Shown in pieces: positions 37,001 through 57,311 of a stretch of 64,000 bases of DNA; the stretch's first letter is position 1; the number at the start of each line of letters is the position of its first letter. The DNA comes from Scylla paramamosain (Eukaryota > Arthropoda > Malacostraca > Decapoda > Portunidae), in assembly GCF_035594125.1 (NCBI RefSeq), contig NC_087197.1, forward strand, positions 7,982,110 through 8,046,109, read 5' to 3'. The notes under the pieces were generated by a model, which did not search any database, was not told the origin of the DNA, and saw only the letters and a program-made list of their open reading frames with translations. A program made the translations under genes and the position numbers.

Positions 37001-38005
37001 AAAGCTGAAAAACACTAAATAAACTTTTTTTTTGTAACATTTTTTTTCTTTTTCCATATATGGTGCTTTTAATACTTTTTAGCGTTTTGGTGTCTAACAC
37101 GTTGTTGGTACACTAATAATACGTTTGTTTGTTTTTGGTAATGTTACTGTATTTTCTCCATAAAGGGTGTTTTACAAAAGTTTCAGCGTTTTTGGTAGGT
37201 AAGAAATTTAAAAAAATACTGAAAAAAACTTTTTTCGTAAAGATTTTTATTCCCGTATGCTTTGATTTCCATGTTTTTTAGTGTTTCGTCGTCTACCACG
37301 TTGCAAAACACTCAAAAGACTCGTTTCTGGTAAAGTCGTTTCCTTTACTCATATAGGAGGCTTTACATTCATTTTGGTGTTTTGATATATGATAATATGA
37401 ATAACATTCAAAATACACGTTTTTTTTTTTTTTTTATATGTTTTCTCGATATAAATTGCTATTAAAAGGTTTGGCATATTGGTACCTAAGAATCTCAAAA
37501 ACTCTCATAATACACGTTTCTCGTGATGCCTTTCCGTTTCCTCATATAGGGTAATCCGCACTCATTTTGGCGTTTCTATAATACTCAAAATACAGGTTAT
37601 AGTTGAAGTTATACTGTTCCTCCTTATTTTTTTTTTTTTTTTGCATGCGTTTTAAAATCACAAAAAAAGAGACTTTTTTTTGGTAATAGTTTTGTTTTCT
37701 CAAAGAGAGTGCTCTCCATGATTTTTATCGTTTGTTGCCAATCTCGCTCTCAAACGCATAAAAGACACGCTTGTTGTCATATCTTTTTATTTCCGCTTTA
37801 CAAGCATTTTTGGCGTTTTGATACCTAACAATATGAATTACACTAAAAAATAAAATAAAATAAAAATTTTTGATGTTATTCTTTTTGTCGCTATAGACAC
37901 TTATTCATGTGTTTTAGCATTTTGGTACTTAAGAAGCTAAAAAAAAAAAAAAAAAAGCACTCATTATACACGTTTCTCATAATGTCCTTTTCTTTCGCTA
38001 GATAA
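34011..38005 (+). repeat. Diverged pentamer satellite, F orientation
   Basis: F monomers continue. Type a units (GTGCTATTCATGCG then CATAATACACGTTTCTCG) recur near 34388, 35150, 35490, 36020, 36870, 37455 and 37900, giving intervals of roughly 340-860 bases around the expected 480 because many units are missing or truncated. The source copy of the inverted island is at 34748-34885. No gene is seen. Confidence 0.88.
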
Positions 38006-44925
<6,920 letters not shown>

Positions 44926-46865
44926 GAAAAGAAACAAAGTTTCCAGAAACGTGTCTTTTGAGTGTTAGGCACCAAAACGCTAAAAAGCATGAAAACCATT
45001 CCATGTGGGAAAACAAAACATCACGAAAAATGTGTTTTTAAGTGTTTTTGAGGTTCTCACGTACTAAAACACGAAAAACGCATACAATAAATTATATACT
45101 ATGAGAGTATATACTATGTTTTCAAGCTTCTTAGGTTTGAAAAAACTAAAATATATGAATAGCACTCTATATGGAGAATGAACAACTTTACAAGACACAT
45201 ATATTTTGAGTTTTGTTTCACATTGTTAGTTACCAAAACGCGAAAATCCATGCAAAGCCAATTTGCAAAAATGCAAAAGGGGAAATAAAACAGCATTACC
45301 AGAAACGTGTTTTTTTTTTAGCGTATTATATACCAAAACGGTAAAAACCATAGAATTCACCGAAAATATGAAAACAAAACATTACGAAAAGTGTGTCTTT
45401 TGAGTGTTTTTGAAAATTTTACATACCAAAAACGCATGAAAACCACACTTCTTGGAGACACAGAACAACAATAACAAAAACAAGTATTTTTGAGTGTTTT
45501 TAGTTTGTTACGTAGAAAAAGGACAAAATGTACGTAAAGTACCCTATATTGGAAAACGATAAGACATACGAGAAACGTAATGGTGAAACAAAAAGACATT
45601 AGAAGAAACATGTATTATGAGTGTTTCCTTGGGTACCAAAATAAGAAAACGCGTTAATACCACTCCTTATAGAGTAACAGAACATTACCAAATAGAAGTA
45701 TTTTGAGTATTTTTGAGATGCTTACGTATAAAAACGCATAACTGCATGGAAAATATCTTATCAAGGCAAAGGAAAAGCCATTAGAAGAAACGTGTTTTTT
45801 AAGTGTTTTTTTTCTTTTTAGATACCTAAAACCTAAACCACATGAATAGCACTGTATATGAAAAAAAAAAAGACGACCAAAAACGTGCATTTTAATGTAT
45901 TTCACATTTTTATGAGCCATAACGCCAAAATACATGCAAAGCACTATTTATTGGGAAAGAAAACGAGATTTATAGAAAAGTGTCTTTTGAGACTTTATGA
46001 AAGTGCCAGGCGCCTAAACGATAAAAAGCATGAAATGCATTTTTTTGTGCTTTGAGTGTTTTTGAGGTACTTCCGTACGTACCAAAACGCTAAGAGTCAT
46101 CCATATAACAAAACAACATTAAAAATAATGTATTTTGAGTATTTTTGAGGTACTTACGTATCAAAACACTAAAACGCATGCGAAACACTCATTATAGTGA
46201 AGGGAATAACATTACCCAAAACAAGTCTTATTTTTATTTTTATATTTATTTATTTATTTATTTTTTAGCTTGTTTCATAGAAAAATGCCAAAATGCATTG
46301 AAAGTCTACTATATGGAAAACTGACATTATCATAAGTTATTATTATAAGTGGTTTTGAGTTTCCTTCAAAACGTTACAATGCTCTATATACGAAGAAACA
46401 GAACAACATTATTAAAAGGGTGTATTTTGAATGTTTTTCACATTGATAGGTGCTAAAACACGAATATGATTGTAATGCCTCCTATACACAGAAACGAATC
46501 GACATTACCGGAAACGTTTCTTTTCAGTGTTTTTGACCGTGTTAAAAACCAAAACGATAGAAAGCATGGAATTCACCCTGTATGGGAATGCATAACAACA
46601 TTACGAAAAAACATGCATTTTTAGTAGTTTTGAACTTCTTACGTACCAAAAAGCAAAAACGCATGCAAATGGAGAAACAGAATAACATTACCAAAATGAA
46701 GTATTTTGGGTGGTTTTTAGTTTGTTACGTAGAAAAACGCACAAAACCATGAAAAGTACCCTTAACAGGGAAACAAAAACATTAAAAGAAGCGTGTATTT
46801 TAATTTTATTTTACATTCTGAGGTACTAGAACGCCTAAGTTCATACAAAGCAAGTTATATATGGA

Positions 46866-46887
46866 CGTTTTGGTACGTACCAAAACG
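46866..46887. repeat. 22-bp perfect palindrome
   Basis: The core GTTTTGGTACGTACCAAAAC, flanked by C and G, is a perfect palindrome of 22 bases. It is formed by the F-strand end of one monomer word (GTTTTGGTAC) meeting its reverse complement. The right part, with the following GCTAAAAGTCATCCATATAAC, repeats a segment at 46074-46108 (one difference seen), about 800 bases to the left. Confidence 0.85.
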
Positions 46888-46934
46888 CTAAAAGTCATCC
46901 ATATAACCTTTATGGATAAACAATATTAATACTA

Positions 46935-46935
46935 A

Positions 46936-46981
<46 letters not shown>

Positions 46982-47014
46982 GTAATAATAATAATAACAA
47001 TAATAATAATAATT
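46935..47014. repeat. (AAT)n microsatellite
   Basis: About 26 AAT units with two single-base interruptions (AGT and AAC), placed inside an R monomer between AATACTAAAAT and TTGTTTTTGAGC. Confidence 0.95.
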
Positions 47015-49022
47015 GTTTTTGAGCTTGTTACGTAGAAAAACGCCAAAATGCATGCAAAGTACCCAACATGTGGAAACGAAAAGACATTACGAGAAACGTG
47101 TATTATTGATGTTTTTGAGCCTATTATGTACATAACCTCAAAAATGGATGAATAGCACTCTATATGGAGAAACAGAACAACATTACAGAAAAAGTGTATA
47201 TTTCACATTCACTATATGGGGAAAAGCAGCAAGATTCCCAGAAAAGGCATCAAAATGCTAAAAAGCATGGAATGCACCCTCTATGGGGAAAGAAATCAAC
47301 TTCATAAAAAAAGTGTTTTTTGAGTATTTTTGACCTACCTACGTATAAAAAAAGCTAAAGCACATGCAAAATACCCGTCATTGAGAAACAAAATGAAATT
47401 AGCAAAAAAAAAAAGTCTTTTGAATGTTTTAGAGCTTGTTACGTACATAAACGCAAAAAAATGCATGCATAATACTCTAAATAGAGAAACAAATATACAT
47501 TACGAGAAACGTGTATTATGAATGTTTTTGAGTTTCAAACGCACCAGAATGCGAAAACGCATGAATAGCATTCTATAAGGAGAAACAAAGCATTAAAAAA
47601 AAACGTGTATTCTGAGTGTTTTTCGCACTTTTAGGTGCCATAACGCCAAAATGCATGAAAAACACAATATATGTGGAAAGGAAACATTACCAAAAATTTT
47701 TATTTTCAGTGTTTTCACGTTGTTAGGTACCAAAAGACCAAAATGCATGCAAAGCACTAAATATGGGGAAGCGAAATACGAGAAAAGAGTCTTTTGAGTG
47801 TTTATAAGCGTGTTAGGCACCAAAACACTAAAAAGCATGCGTATTACGTTATATGGAAATACAAAACAACATTACCAAAATCTTTTCTTGATTGTTTTTA
47901 AGACTCTTCCATACCAAAACGCTAAAACACATGCAAAACATCCTTTATGAAGAAACAGAATAACATGATCAACACCGTGGATTTAGAGTGTTTTTTGAGC
48001 TTCTAACACAAAAACGCGAAAATTCATGCCAAGAACCTTATATTGTGATAGAAAAACATATTACCAAAAACGTGTATTATAAGTGTTATTGACCTTTTAA
48101 GGTAACAAAATGCTAAAACGCGTAAATAGCACTCTATAAGTAGAAAAAAAAATTATCAAAAACGTATGTTTTGAGTGTTTTTTACATTGTTAGGTACGAA
48201 AACGTGAAAATTCGTGAAAAGTACCCTATGTGGGAAACGAAATGATATTACAAAAAGCGTGTATTATATGTGTTTTTGAGCTTGTTATGTACCAAAACGA
48301 TATAACGCGTGAATAGCACCTTTTGTGGGAAAACAGAATAACATTACCAAATCATGTTTTAAGTGTTTTTTTTTTTCATGTAATAAACGTCAAAATGGAA
48401 TTAAAGTACTCTATTTAGAGAAACGAAATGACATTACGAAAACGCCAAAATAAATGCAAAGTACCCTATATGGGGAAACAAAGGATGTTACGAGAAATAT
48501 ATATTATAAGCGTGAATGAGCGTTTTTTTTTTTTTTACATTGTTAGGTAATAAAACGCCAAAATGCATTCAAAGCACTCTATATAGGGAAAGGACAGATA
48601 CGTGTGATTTGAGTGTTTTTGATCATGTTAGGCACCAAAAATGCTTAAAAGTATGAAAAGCTCCCTTTAAGCGATTACAAAACAGCATTTCATAAACGTG
48701 ACTTTTGAATGTTTATTTCATAACAAAACGCTAAAAGCACATCTAAAACAACCGTTATGAATAAGTAGAATAACATTATAAAAACCGTGTATTTTAAGTG
48801 TTTTTGAGTTTCTTACGTACAAAAACGCCAAAATGCATATAAAATACCCTATTTTGTGAAACGAAAAGATCTTACAAGAAACGTGTATAATAGCTTTTTT
48901 TTTTTAGCTTTTTAGGTACCAAAACTCTAAAAAGCTTGAAAAACAACAACTTTACCTAAAACGTATATTTTCAGTATTTTTCATCTTTTAGGTACAGAAA
49001 CTCAAAATATATTCAAAGTACT

Positions 49023-49575
49023 CTTAATGATGAAACAAAAAGATATAATAAGAAACATGAGTTATGAGTGTTTTTTTGAGATTTATATGTACCAAACCGC
49101 TTGAATTGCACCCCATATGGACAAATAGAAAATATTACCAATAACGTGTATTTTGAGTGTTTTCATCTTGTTAGAAACCAAAACGTCACAATGCATGCAA
49201 AACACTGCATTTGAAGAAAAGAACATTACAAAAAAATTACTTTCTCATTGTTTTGAGCGGTTTTGGGCACCAATACGCGAAAATTTATTGAAGTACCCTT
49301 AATGATGAAACAAAACGTTATCATCAGAAACGTATTTTGAGCAATTTATTTTAGATTTATATGTACCAAAGCGTAAAAACGCTTGAATTGCACTCCATAT
49401 CGACAAATAGAAAAATATTACCAATAACGTATATTTTGTGTTTTTTTCACCTTAGGAACCAAAAGCTCAAAATTCATGCAAAACACTGCATGTGGAGAAG
49501 AGAAACAGTACAAGAAATTTTTTTTCATTGTTTTGAGCGTTTTAGGCACAGAAACGCGAAAATCTATAGAAAGCT
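49023..49575 (-). repeat. Tandem duplication of a three-monomer block (period about 275 bp)
   Basis: 49023-49297 and 49298-49575 share CTTAATGATGAAACAAAA, TTTATATGTACCAAA, ATGCAAAACACTGCAT and CATTGTTTTGAGCG in the same order. The copies differ by scattered substitutions and small indels, so this is an older local amplification than the 1.11-kb HOR duplication. Confidence 0.82.
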
Positions 49576-52500
49576 CATTTGCATACAAAAGAACATAAGG
49601 AAAAACGTGTCTTTGAAGTGTTTAGGACGAAAACGCATGCAAAAAACTTTAAGGAAAAAACACTAACATGACAAAAAAGTGTACCATTCAGTTATTTTTT
49701 AGCTTTTTACGCACAGAAAAGTGGAAACGCATGCAATAAAAAGCCTATAATGTTAAAACAAAACGATATTACCAAAAACATGTATTATTATAAGTTTTAT
49801 TGACATTTTTAGTAAACAAAACGCTAAAATGCGTGAATAGCAGCTCTCTATATGTAGAAACAGAACATTAGCAAAAACGCGTTGTTAGGTACCAAACCTT
49901 AAATTCCATACCATATGGGGAAAAAATTACATAACCAGAGAAACATGCCCTTCAGTGTTAATCAGAGTTTTAGGAATCAAAACGCTAAAATCTATGGAAG
50001 TCACCGTATATTGGAATGTATTACCAATGTATTAGCAATGTAGTGGAATGCAACATTACCAAAAACGTGTCTTTTGGGTGTTTTTGAGCTTCTTACGCAC
50101 CAAAACGCTAAAATGCATGCAAAACATCGTTTATGGAGAAGCAGAATAACATTACCAAAAACGAGTAACTTCAAGTTTTTGAGCATGTTACGTAAACACC
50201 AAAATGCATGCAAAATATCCCATATGGAAAACGAAACAATATTACAAGAAACGTGTATTATAAGTGTTTCCAAACTCCTTAGGTACCAAAAGGTTAGAAC
50301 GCTTGATTGGCATTTTATATGGAGTAGTAGAACAATATTAACAAAAATGAGTGTTTTGAGTGTTTTTACATTGTTAGGTACCAAAACGCCAACATGCCTG
50401 CAAAGCACCCTATATGGGAAAACAAAACGACATTACGAGAAACGTCTGATATGAGTGTTTTTGAGTTTCTTAGATACGAAAACTCTAAAACGGGTAAATA
50501 GCACTATATATAGAGAGAGAAAGAAAAAAAAAAACGTTACCAAAAACGATTATTTTTAAAGTTTTTTTTACATTGTTAGGTACCAAAACACAAAAAAATG
50601 CATACAAGTCATTTTATGTGGGAAAATGAAAAGACATTACCAGAAACGTGTCTTTTCATTTTTTCTTTTTTTTTTCTTTTTTTGAGCGTTTTAGGCACCA
50701 AAACGCTAAAATACATGGAAAGCACCCTATAATGGAATACTAAACACCATAAGCAAATAATATGTGTCTTTTGAGTGTTTTGGACTTCTTACGGGGAGAA
50801 ATAAAATAACAATACAAAAAAAATATATATATTTTCAGTGTTTTTGAGGTATGTAAGTAGAAAAACGCCGAAATGTATGCAAAGTTCCCTATGCCGGGAA
50901 ACGAAGACATTTCGAGAAAGTGTATTATGAGAGCTTTTGAGCTTTTTAGGTACCAAACACAAAGGCACCTTAATAGTACTCTATATGGAGAAACGAAACA
51001 ACACGAATGAAAATATATATTTTGAGTGGTTTTCATATTATTAGGTACCAAAGCGCAAAAATACATGCAAAGACCTCTAAAAGACGACACAAAACGACAT
51101 TACAAGAAACCTATCTTTTGAGAGTGTTTCTACGTGTTAGGCACCAAAACAATAAGAAGTATGAAAAGAGCACTATGTTGGAAAAGAAAAAGAAATAACC
51201 AACAAAGTGACTTTTCACGTGTTTGGAAGTTTTTAAATTTATAATGTACCACAACGATAAAACATGCAAAACACCCTTCCTGCAAAAAACATAAAAACGT
51301 TACCAAAAACGAGCATTTTGAGCGATTTATCAGCTTGTTATGTACAGAAGCGTCAAAATGCATATAAAGTACCCTATAAAAGAAAACGAAAAGACATTAA
51401 GAGAAACCAGTATTATGAGTTTTTTTTTTTTTCTTTTTAGCTTATTAGGTACCGAAACGATAAAATGCACGATTTGCATTCTGTATGGAGAAAACGTGTA
51501 TTTTAAGTGTATTTAGCTTTGTTAGGTATAAAAACGCCAAAATGCATGCAAAGCACCCGATATGGGGAAAATAAACGACATTTCCAGAAACATGTCTTTT
51601 GAGAGTTTATGAGTGTGTTAGGCACAAAACGCTCTTAAAAAGCATGGAAAGTATCGTAAATGGGAAAACATTAAGTGTTTTGAGGTACATACCAAACCGC
51701 TAAAACGGTTGCAAAACACACTTTATGGAGAAACTCAACAGCTTCACCAAAAACATGCATTTTTAGAGATTTTGCGCCTGTTACGTACAAAAACGATAAA
51801 ATACATGCAAATAACCCTAAAAGGGAAAAAGAAAACATTAAAAGAAACATATATTTTGAGTGGTATTGAGCTTCATAGGTACCAGAACACTAAAACGTAT
51901 GAATAATACTCTATATGGAGAAACAGAACAAGATTAACAAACCCTTGTGTTTTAAGGCTTTTTTTCACGTTATTAGGTACCGCAACGCGAAAAGGCACGC
52001 AAAGCATACTATATGGGGAAAGGAAACATTTCCAGAAACATGTCCTTTCACTGTTTATGAGCATGTTAGGTGCCAAGAAGCTAAAAACCAAGGAAAGCAC
52101 CCTATAGGAGAAAACAAAAGATTACAAAAACTTTTTATTTCAGTGCTTATGAGCTACTTACATACAAAAACACTTAAACGCATCCAAAACGCCTTTTTTC
52201 TTTGGAAAAACTGAATAACATTGTGAGAAACTTATATAAAGAGCGTTTTTGAGCTTCTCAGGTACCAAAACGCGAAAATGCATAAATAATACTCTCTTTA
52301 GAGAAACACAACAATATTAGATACCAAAACGCTAAAAAGCAACGAAAGCTCCCTATTTGGAAAAAGCAAAACATTACCAAAAGCGTGTCTTTTGATAGTT
52401 TTTACAGCTACTTACGTACCAAAACGCTGAAATTCATGCAAAGCACATTTTATGGAGAAACAGAATAACATTACCAGAAACGTATATTTTGAGTTTTTCT

Positions 52501-53352
52501 TTTTTTTATCTTACGTATAAAAAAAAAAAGCAAAAATGCATGCAAATGATCCTAAATGACGATACGAAAAGAAATAAAAAGACACTTCATTTATCAGTGT
52601 TTTTGAGATTCTTAGCAAAATGCACAAACGCATGTATAACATTATATATGAAGAAACAGAAGAACATTACCGAAAACATATATTTTTAGTGTTTTTTTTC
52701 ACATTGTTACGTAACAAAAACGCCAAAATGCATGCAAATCACCCAATATGGATAAAATAAAGGACATTACGAGAAAGATCCCATTAGTGTTTTTGAGCGT
52801 CCTAGGTACCAAACGCGAAAACTATTTAGTACCACTGTATATGGAGAAACAGAACATTACCAAAAAACGTTTATTTTGTGTTTTTCACAATTTTATGTAC
52901 CAAAACGTCAAAATGACTCCAGAGCACCATCTATGGGGAGATGAAACGATATTTCCAGAAACATGTCTTTTGAGTGTCGATTGTTGTTGTTAGGTACCAA
53001 AGTTATAAAAAGCATGGAAAGCTACCTATATGAAAGAACAAGTCAACGAAAAATTTATCTTTTGGGTATTTGCAGCTACTTACGTACCATAACGCTGAGA
53101 TGTATGCAAAACACCCTTTATTACTATAAACATTTTTTTTTCTTTTTACATATAAAAAGAAACATAAATGCATGCAAATTACTTTGCATGAGGAAACAAA
53201 AAGACATTAGAAGAACCTTTTATAATAAGTGTTTTTTTTTTTTTTTCTTAGGTACCAAGACCTATTTGACGCATTGAAGAACACTCTATATGGAGAAAAG
53301 AAGATTACCAAAAATGTGCTTTTTGAGTGTTTTTCACATTCTTAGGTACGAA

Positions 53353-53372
53353 AACACTCTATAAAGAGTGTT
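53353..53372. repeat. Small palindrome at an R-to-F switch
   Basis: AACACTCT and AGAGTGTT are exact inverted 8-mers separated by ATAA, exactly where diverged R satellite (CATTCTTAGGTACGAA) gives way to HOR unit E in F (GTTATTTGTGGATTTTAGC). A monomer-end word is paired with its own complement at the breakpoint. Confidence 0.8.
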
Positions 53373-55225
53373 ATTTGTGGATTTTAGCTTTTTCATACTT
53401 AACGAACTTAAAAAAAAACTCATAATACACGTTTCTCGTAAAGTCCTTTCATTTTCCAAACATAAGGTTCTTTCCATGTATTTTAGCTTTTTTTATAGGT
53501 AACATGATGAAAAACACTCAAAATATATGTTTTGTGGTAATGTTATTCTGTTTCTCCATAAAGGGTGTTTTGCATGCGTTTTAGCGTTTTGGTATGTAAG
53601 GAGCTCAAAAACACTTAAAGGCAAGTTCTTGGTAAAAGTTCGTTTTATTACCATGTAATGTGATTGCCGTGCTTTTTACTGCTTTATCGCCAATCACGCT
53701 CAAAAACTTTTTGGTAATGTCATTTTTTTCCCACATAAAGCTAGTTTCGCATGCAATTTGGGGTTTTGGTAACTAAGAATGTGAAAAGCACTCAAAATAC
53801 ACGCATTTGGTAAAGTTGTTCTGTATTCTTAATTAAGAGTGTTATTCCTGAGTTTCAGCATTTTGGTATCTAAGAAAATTCTTTATATACACGAGTTTTT
53901 GCGTTTTTTGCCTTGTGGTTCTTGTGAAACTATAAAACACCCATTATACACATTTCTCGTAATGTCCTTTTGTATCCCAATAAAGAGTGCTTTCCATTAA
54001 TTTTTTGAAGGTAAGAAGCTCAAAAACATTAAAAATATACCTTTTTGGTAATATTATTCTATTTCTTCATATTCGTTGGTTTGCATCCGGTTTAGCGTTT
54101 TTCTACGTAAAACACTCAAAAGACACTTTTTTCAGTAATTTTGTGATGGATTCCCATTTTGAGTGACTTCAATATTATTTATTGTTTTGGTGCCTAACAT
54201 GCTGAAAAACACTCAACAGACAGGTTTCTGGTAAAATCGTTTAATTTCCCAATATAGGTGGCTTTGCATGCACTTTAGGGTTTGGTACATAACAGTCCGA
54301 AAAGAAAAGCTAAAATAAACTTTTTTAATAATGTTCTTTTTTTCACATAATTTACCTGAATTTTGCCAGAATTTTGGCATATCGGTACCTATGAAGATGA
54401 ATAACAAAAAAATAATCCTATTTTTTATTTATTTATTTTTCTCTATAAAGAGTGTTATTTGTGGGTTTTAGCTTTTTGGTACTTAAAGAACTTAAAAACA
54501 CTCATAATACACGTTTCTAGAAATGTCCTTTCGTTTCCCAAACATAAGGTTCTTTGCATTTACTTAAGTGCTTTTATATGTAACATGATCAAAAACACTC
54601 AAAATAAATGTTTTTGGTAATGTTATTCTGTTTCTCCATAAAGGGTGTTTTGCATGCGTTTTAGCGTTTTGGTATATAAGGAGCTCAAAAACACTTAAAG
54701 GCAAGTTCTTGGTTAAAGTTGGTTTTATTCCCATGTAATGTGATTGCCCTGCTTTTTAGTGCATCATTGCCTATCATGCTAAAAAAAAAAAAAAACATTT
54801 AAAAGACACTTTTCTGGTAATGTCAATTTTTTCCCACATAAAGCTACTTTAACATGCAATTTGGGGTTTTGGTAACTAAGAATATAAAAACACTTAAAAT
54901 ACACGCATTTGGTAAGGTTGTTCTGTTTCTCAATTAAGAGTGTTATTCAGGAGTTTCAGCATTTTGATATCTCCATATATACGAGTTTTTGCGTTTTTTG
55001 CCTTGTGGTTCTTGAGAATCTATAAAACACTCATTATACACGTTTCTCGTAATGTCCTTTTGTTTACCAATATAGAGAGGTTTGCATCCATTTTCGCGTT
55101 TTTTGTAAGTAAAAAGCTCAAAAACACTAAAAATATACCTTTTTGGTAATCTTATTCTATTTTTTCATATTAGTTGCTTTGCATCCGTTTTAGCGTTTTT
55201 CTACGTAAAACAAGGAAAAGACATT
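53361..55225 (+). repeat. HOR satellite, F orientation (inner left arm)
   Basis: Units E to K, A to K, and A, in HOR order (unit A starts near 54074 and 55182). It ends inside unit A, after GTAAAACAAGGAAAAGACATT, where it meets a reversed unit C. No gene is seen. Confidence 0.92.
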
Positions 55226-57311
55226 ATGTGGGAAAAATTATAGAAAAATTGTGAAAAAAAACATTATAAAAAAAAGTTAATTTTAGCTTTTTTTTTCGGA
55301 CTGTTATGTACCAAACCCTAAAGTGCATGCAAAGACATCTGTATGGGGAAATTAAACGACTTTACAAGAAAACTGTCTTTTGAGTGTTTTTCAGCATGCT
55401 AGACACCAAAACGATAAATAATATGGAAGTCACTGTATATGGAAATCCAAAACAAAATTACTGAAAACGTGTCTTTTTCAGTGTTTTACGTAGAAAAACG
55501 CTAAAACGGATGCAAACCAACCAATATGAAGAAATAGAATAACATTACCAAAAAGGTATATTTTAAGTGTTCTTGAGCTGGTAACCAAAAAAAAAAAAAA
55601 CGCGAAAATGGATGCAAAGCACTCTATATTGGGAAACCAATTACGAGAAACGTGTATAATGAGTGTTTTATAGTTTCACAAGAACCACAAGGCAAAAAAC
55701 GCAAAAACTCGTGTATATGGAGAAGTTTCTTAGATACCAAAATGCTGAAACTCCTGAATAACACTCTTAATTGAGAAACAGAACAACCTTACTAAATGCG
55801 TGTATTTTGAGTGTTTCTTTCACATTCTTAGTTACCAAAACCCCAAAACGCATGCGAAACTAGCTTTATGTGGGAAAAAAAAGTGACATTACCAGAATAG
55901 TGTCTTTTGAGTGTTTTTGAGCGTGTTAGGCAATAAATCACTAAAAAGGAGAGCAATCACATTACATGGGAATAAAACCAACTTTTACCAAGAACTTGCC
56001 TTTAAGTGTTTTTGAGCTCCTTATATACCAAAACGCTAAAACGCATGCAAAACATCCCTTATGGAGAAACAGAATAACATTACCATAAACATGTATTTTG
56101 AGTGTTTTTGATTATGTTACCTATAAAAACGCTAATTAAATACATGTTATGTTATGTTTGGGAAACGAAAGAACATTTCGAGAAACGTGTATTATGAGTG
56201 TTTTTATTTTTTTTTTAAGTACCAAAAAGCTAAAACCCAAAAATAACACTCTTTAGAGAGAAAAAAAATAAATAAAAAATTGGATTTTTTTTTTTTTGTT
56301 ATTCATCTTCATAGGTACCGAGATGCCAAAATTGTGGCAAAATTCTTTTTTCACATAATTTTCTTATGTGAAAAAAGAATATTATGAAAAAAAGTTAATT
56401 TTAGCTTTTTTTCGGACTGTTATATACCAAACCCTAAAGTGCATGCAAAGCCACCTATATTGGGAAATTAAACGACTTTACCAGAAACTTGTCTTTTGAG
56501 TGTTTTTCAGCATGTTAGGCACCAAAACGATAAATAATATGGAAGTCACTCAAAATGAGAATCCATCACAAAATTACTGAAAAAGTGTCTTTTCAGTGTT
56601 TTACGTAGAAAAACGCAAAAATGGATGCAAACCAACGAATATGAAGAAATAGAATAATATTACGAAAAGATATATTATTAATGTTTTTGAGCTTCGTACC
56701 TACAAAAAAAAAAAGCAAAAATGGGTGGAAAGCACTCTATATTGGGATACAAAAGGACATTACAAGAATCGTGTATAATGAGTGTTTTATAGTTTCACAA
56801 AAACCACAAGGCAAAAAACGCAAAAACTCGTGTATATAAAGAATTTTCTTAGATACCAAAATGCTGAAACTCAGGAATAACGCTCTTAATTAAGAATACA
56901 GAACAACTTTACCAAATGCGTGTATTTTGAGTGCTTTTCACATTCTTAGTTACCAAAACCCCAAATTGCATGCGAAACTAGCTTTATGTGGGAAAAAAAT
57001 GACATTACCAGAAAAGTGTCTTTTGAGTGTTTTTGAGCGTGATAGGCAATAAAGCACTAAAAAGCAGGGTAATCACATGACATGGGAATAAAACCAACTT
57101 TTACCAAGAACTTGCCTTTAAGTGTTTCTGAGCTCCTTACATATCAAAACACTAAAACGCATGCAGAACACCCTTTATGGAGAAACAGAAAAACATTACC
57201 AAAAACATGTATTTTGAGTGTTTTTGATCATGTTACCTTTAAAAAAGCTAAAATACATGGAAAAAACCCTATGTTTGGAAAATGAAAGGACGTTACGAGA
57301 AACGTGTACAT
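55226..57311 (-). repeat. HOR satellite, R orientation (spacer plus inner right arm)
   Basis: Reversed units C, B, A, K, J, I, H, G, F, E, D, C, B, A, K, J, I, H, G, F and the start of E. A local hairpin-like duplication is present near 56340-56385, where CACATAATTTTCTTATGTG reads as an inverted repeat within the C/D boundary. It stops at GAGAAACGTGTA (57311), where retrotransposon copy 2 begins. Confidence 0.92.

Noticed and set aside
46935..47014. (AAT)n tract as a regulatory element
   Set aside because: A simple microsatellite in a satellite monomer with no gene nearby.
50001..50454. Overlapping open frames of 135 (-) and 126 (+) codons as possible genes
   Set aside because: They lie on opposite strands of the same satellite monomers. 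Their peptides repeat the same motifs (LWRNRITLPK, FGNVILLLHK) every 30 or so residues, as other monomers do in other frames. No start context, domain or splice structure supports them.
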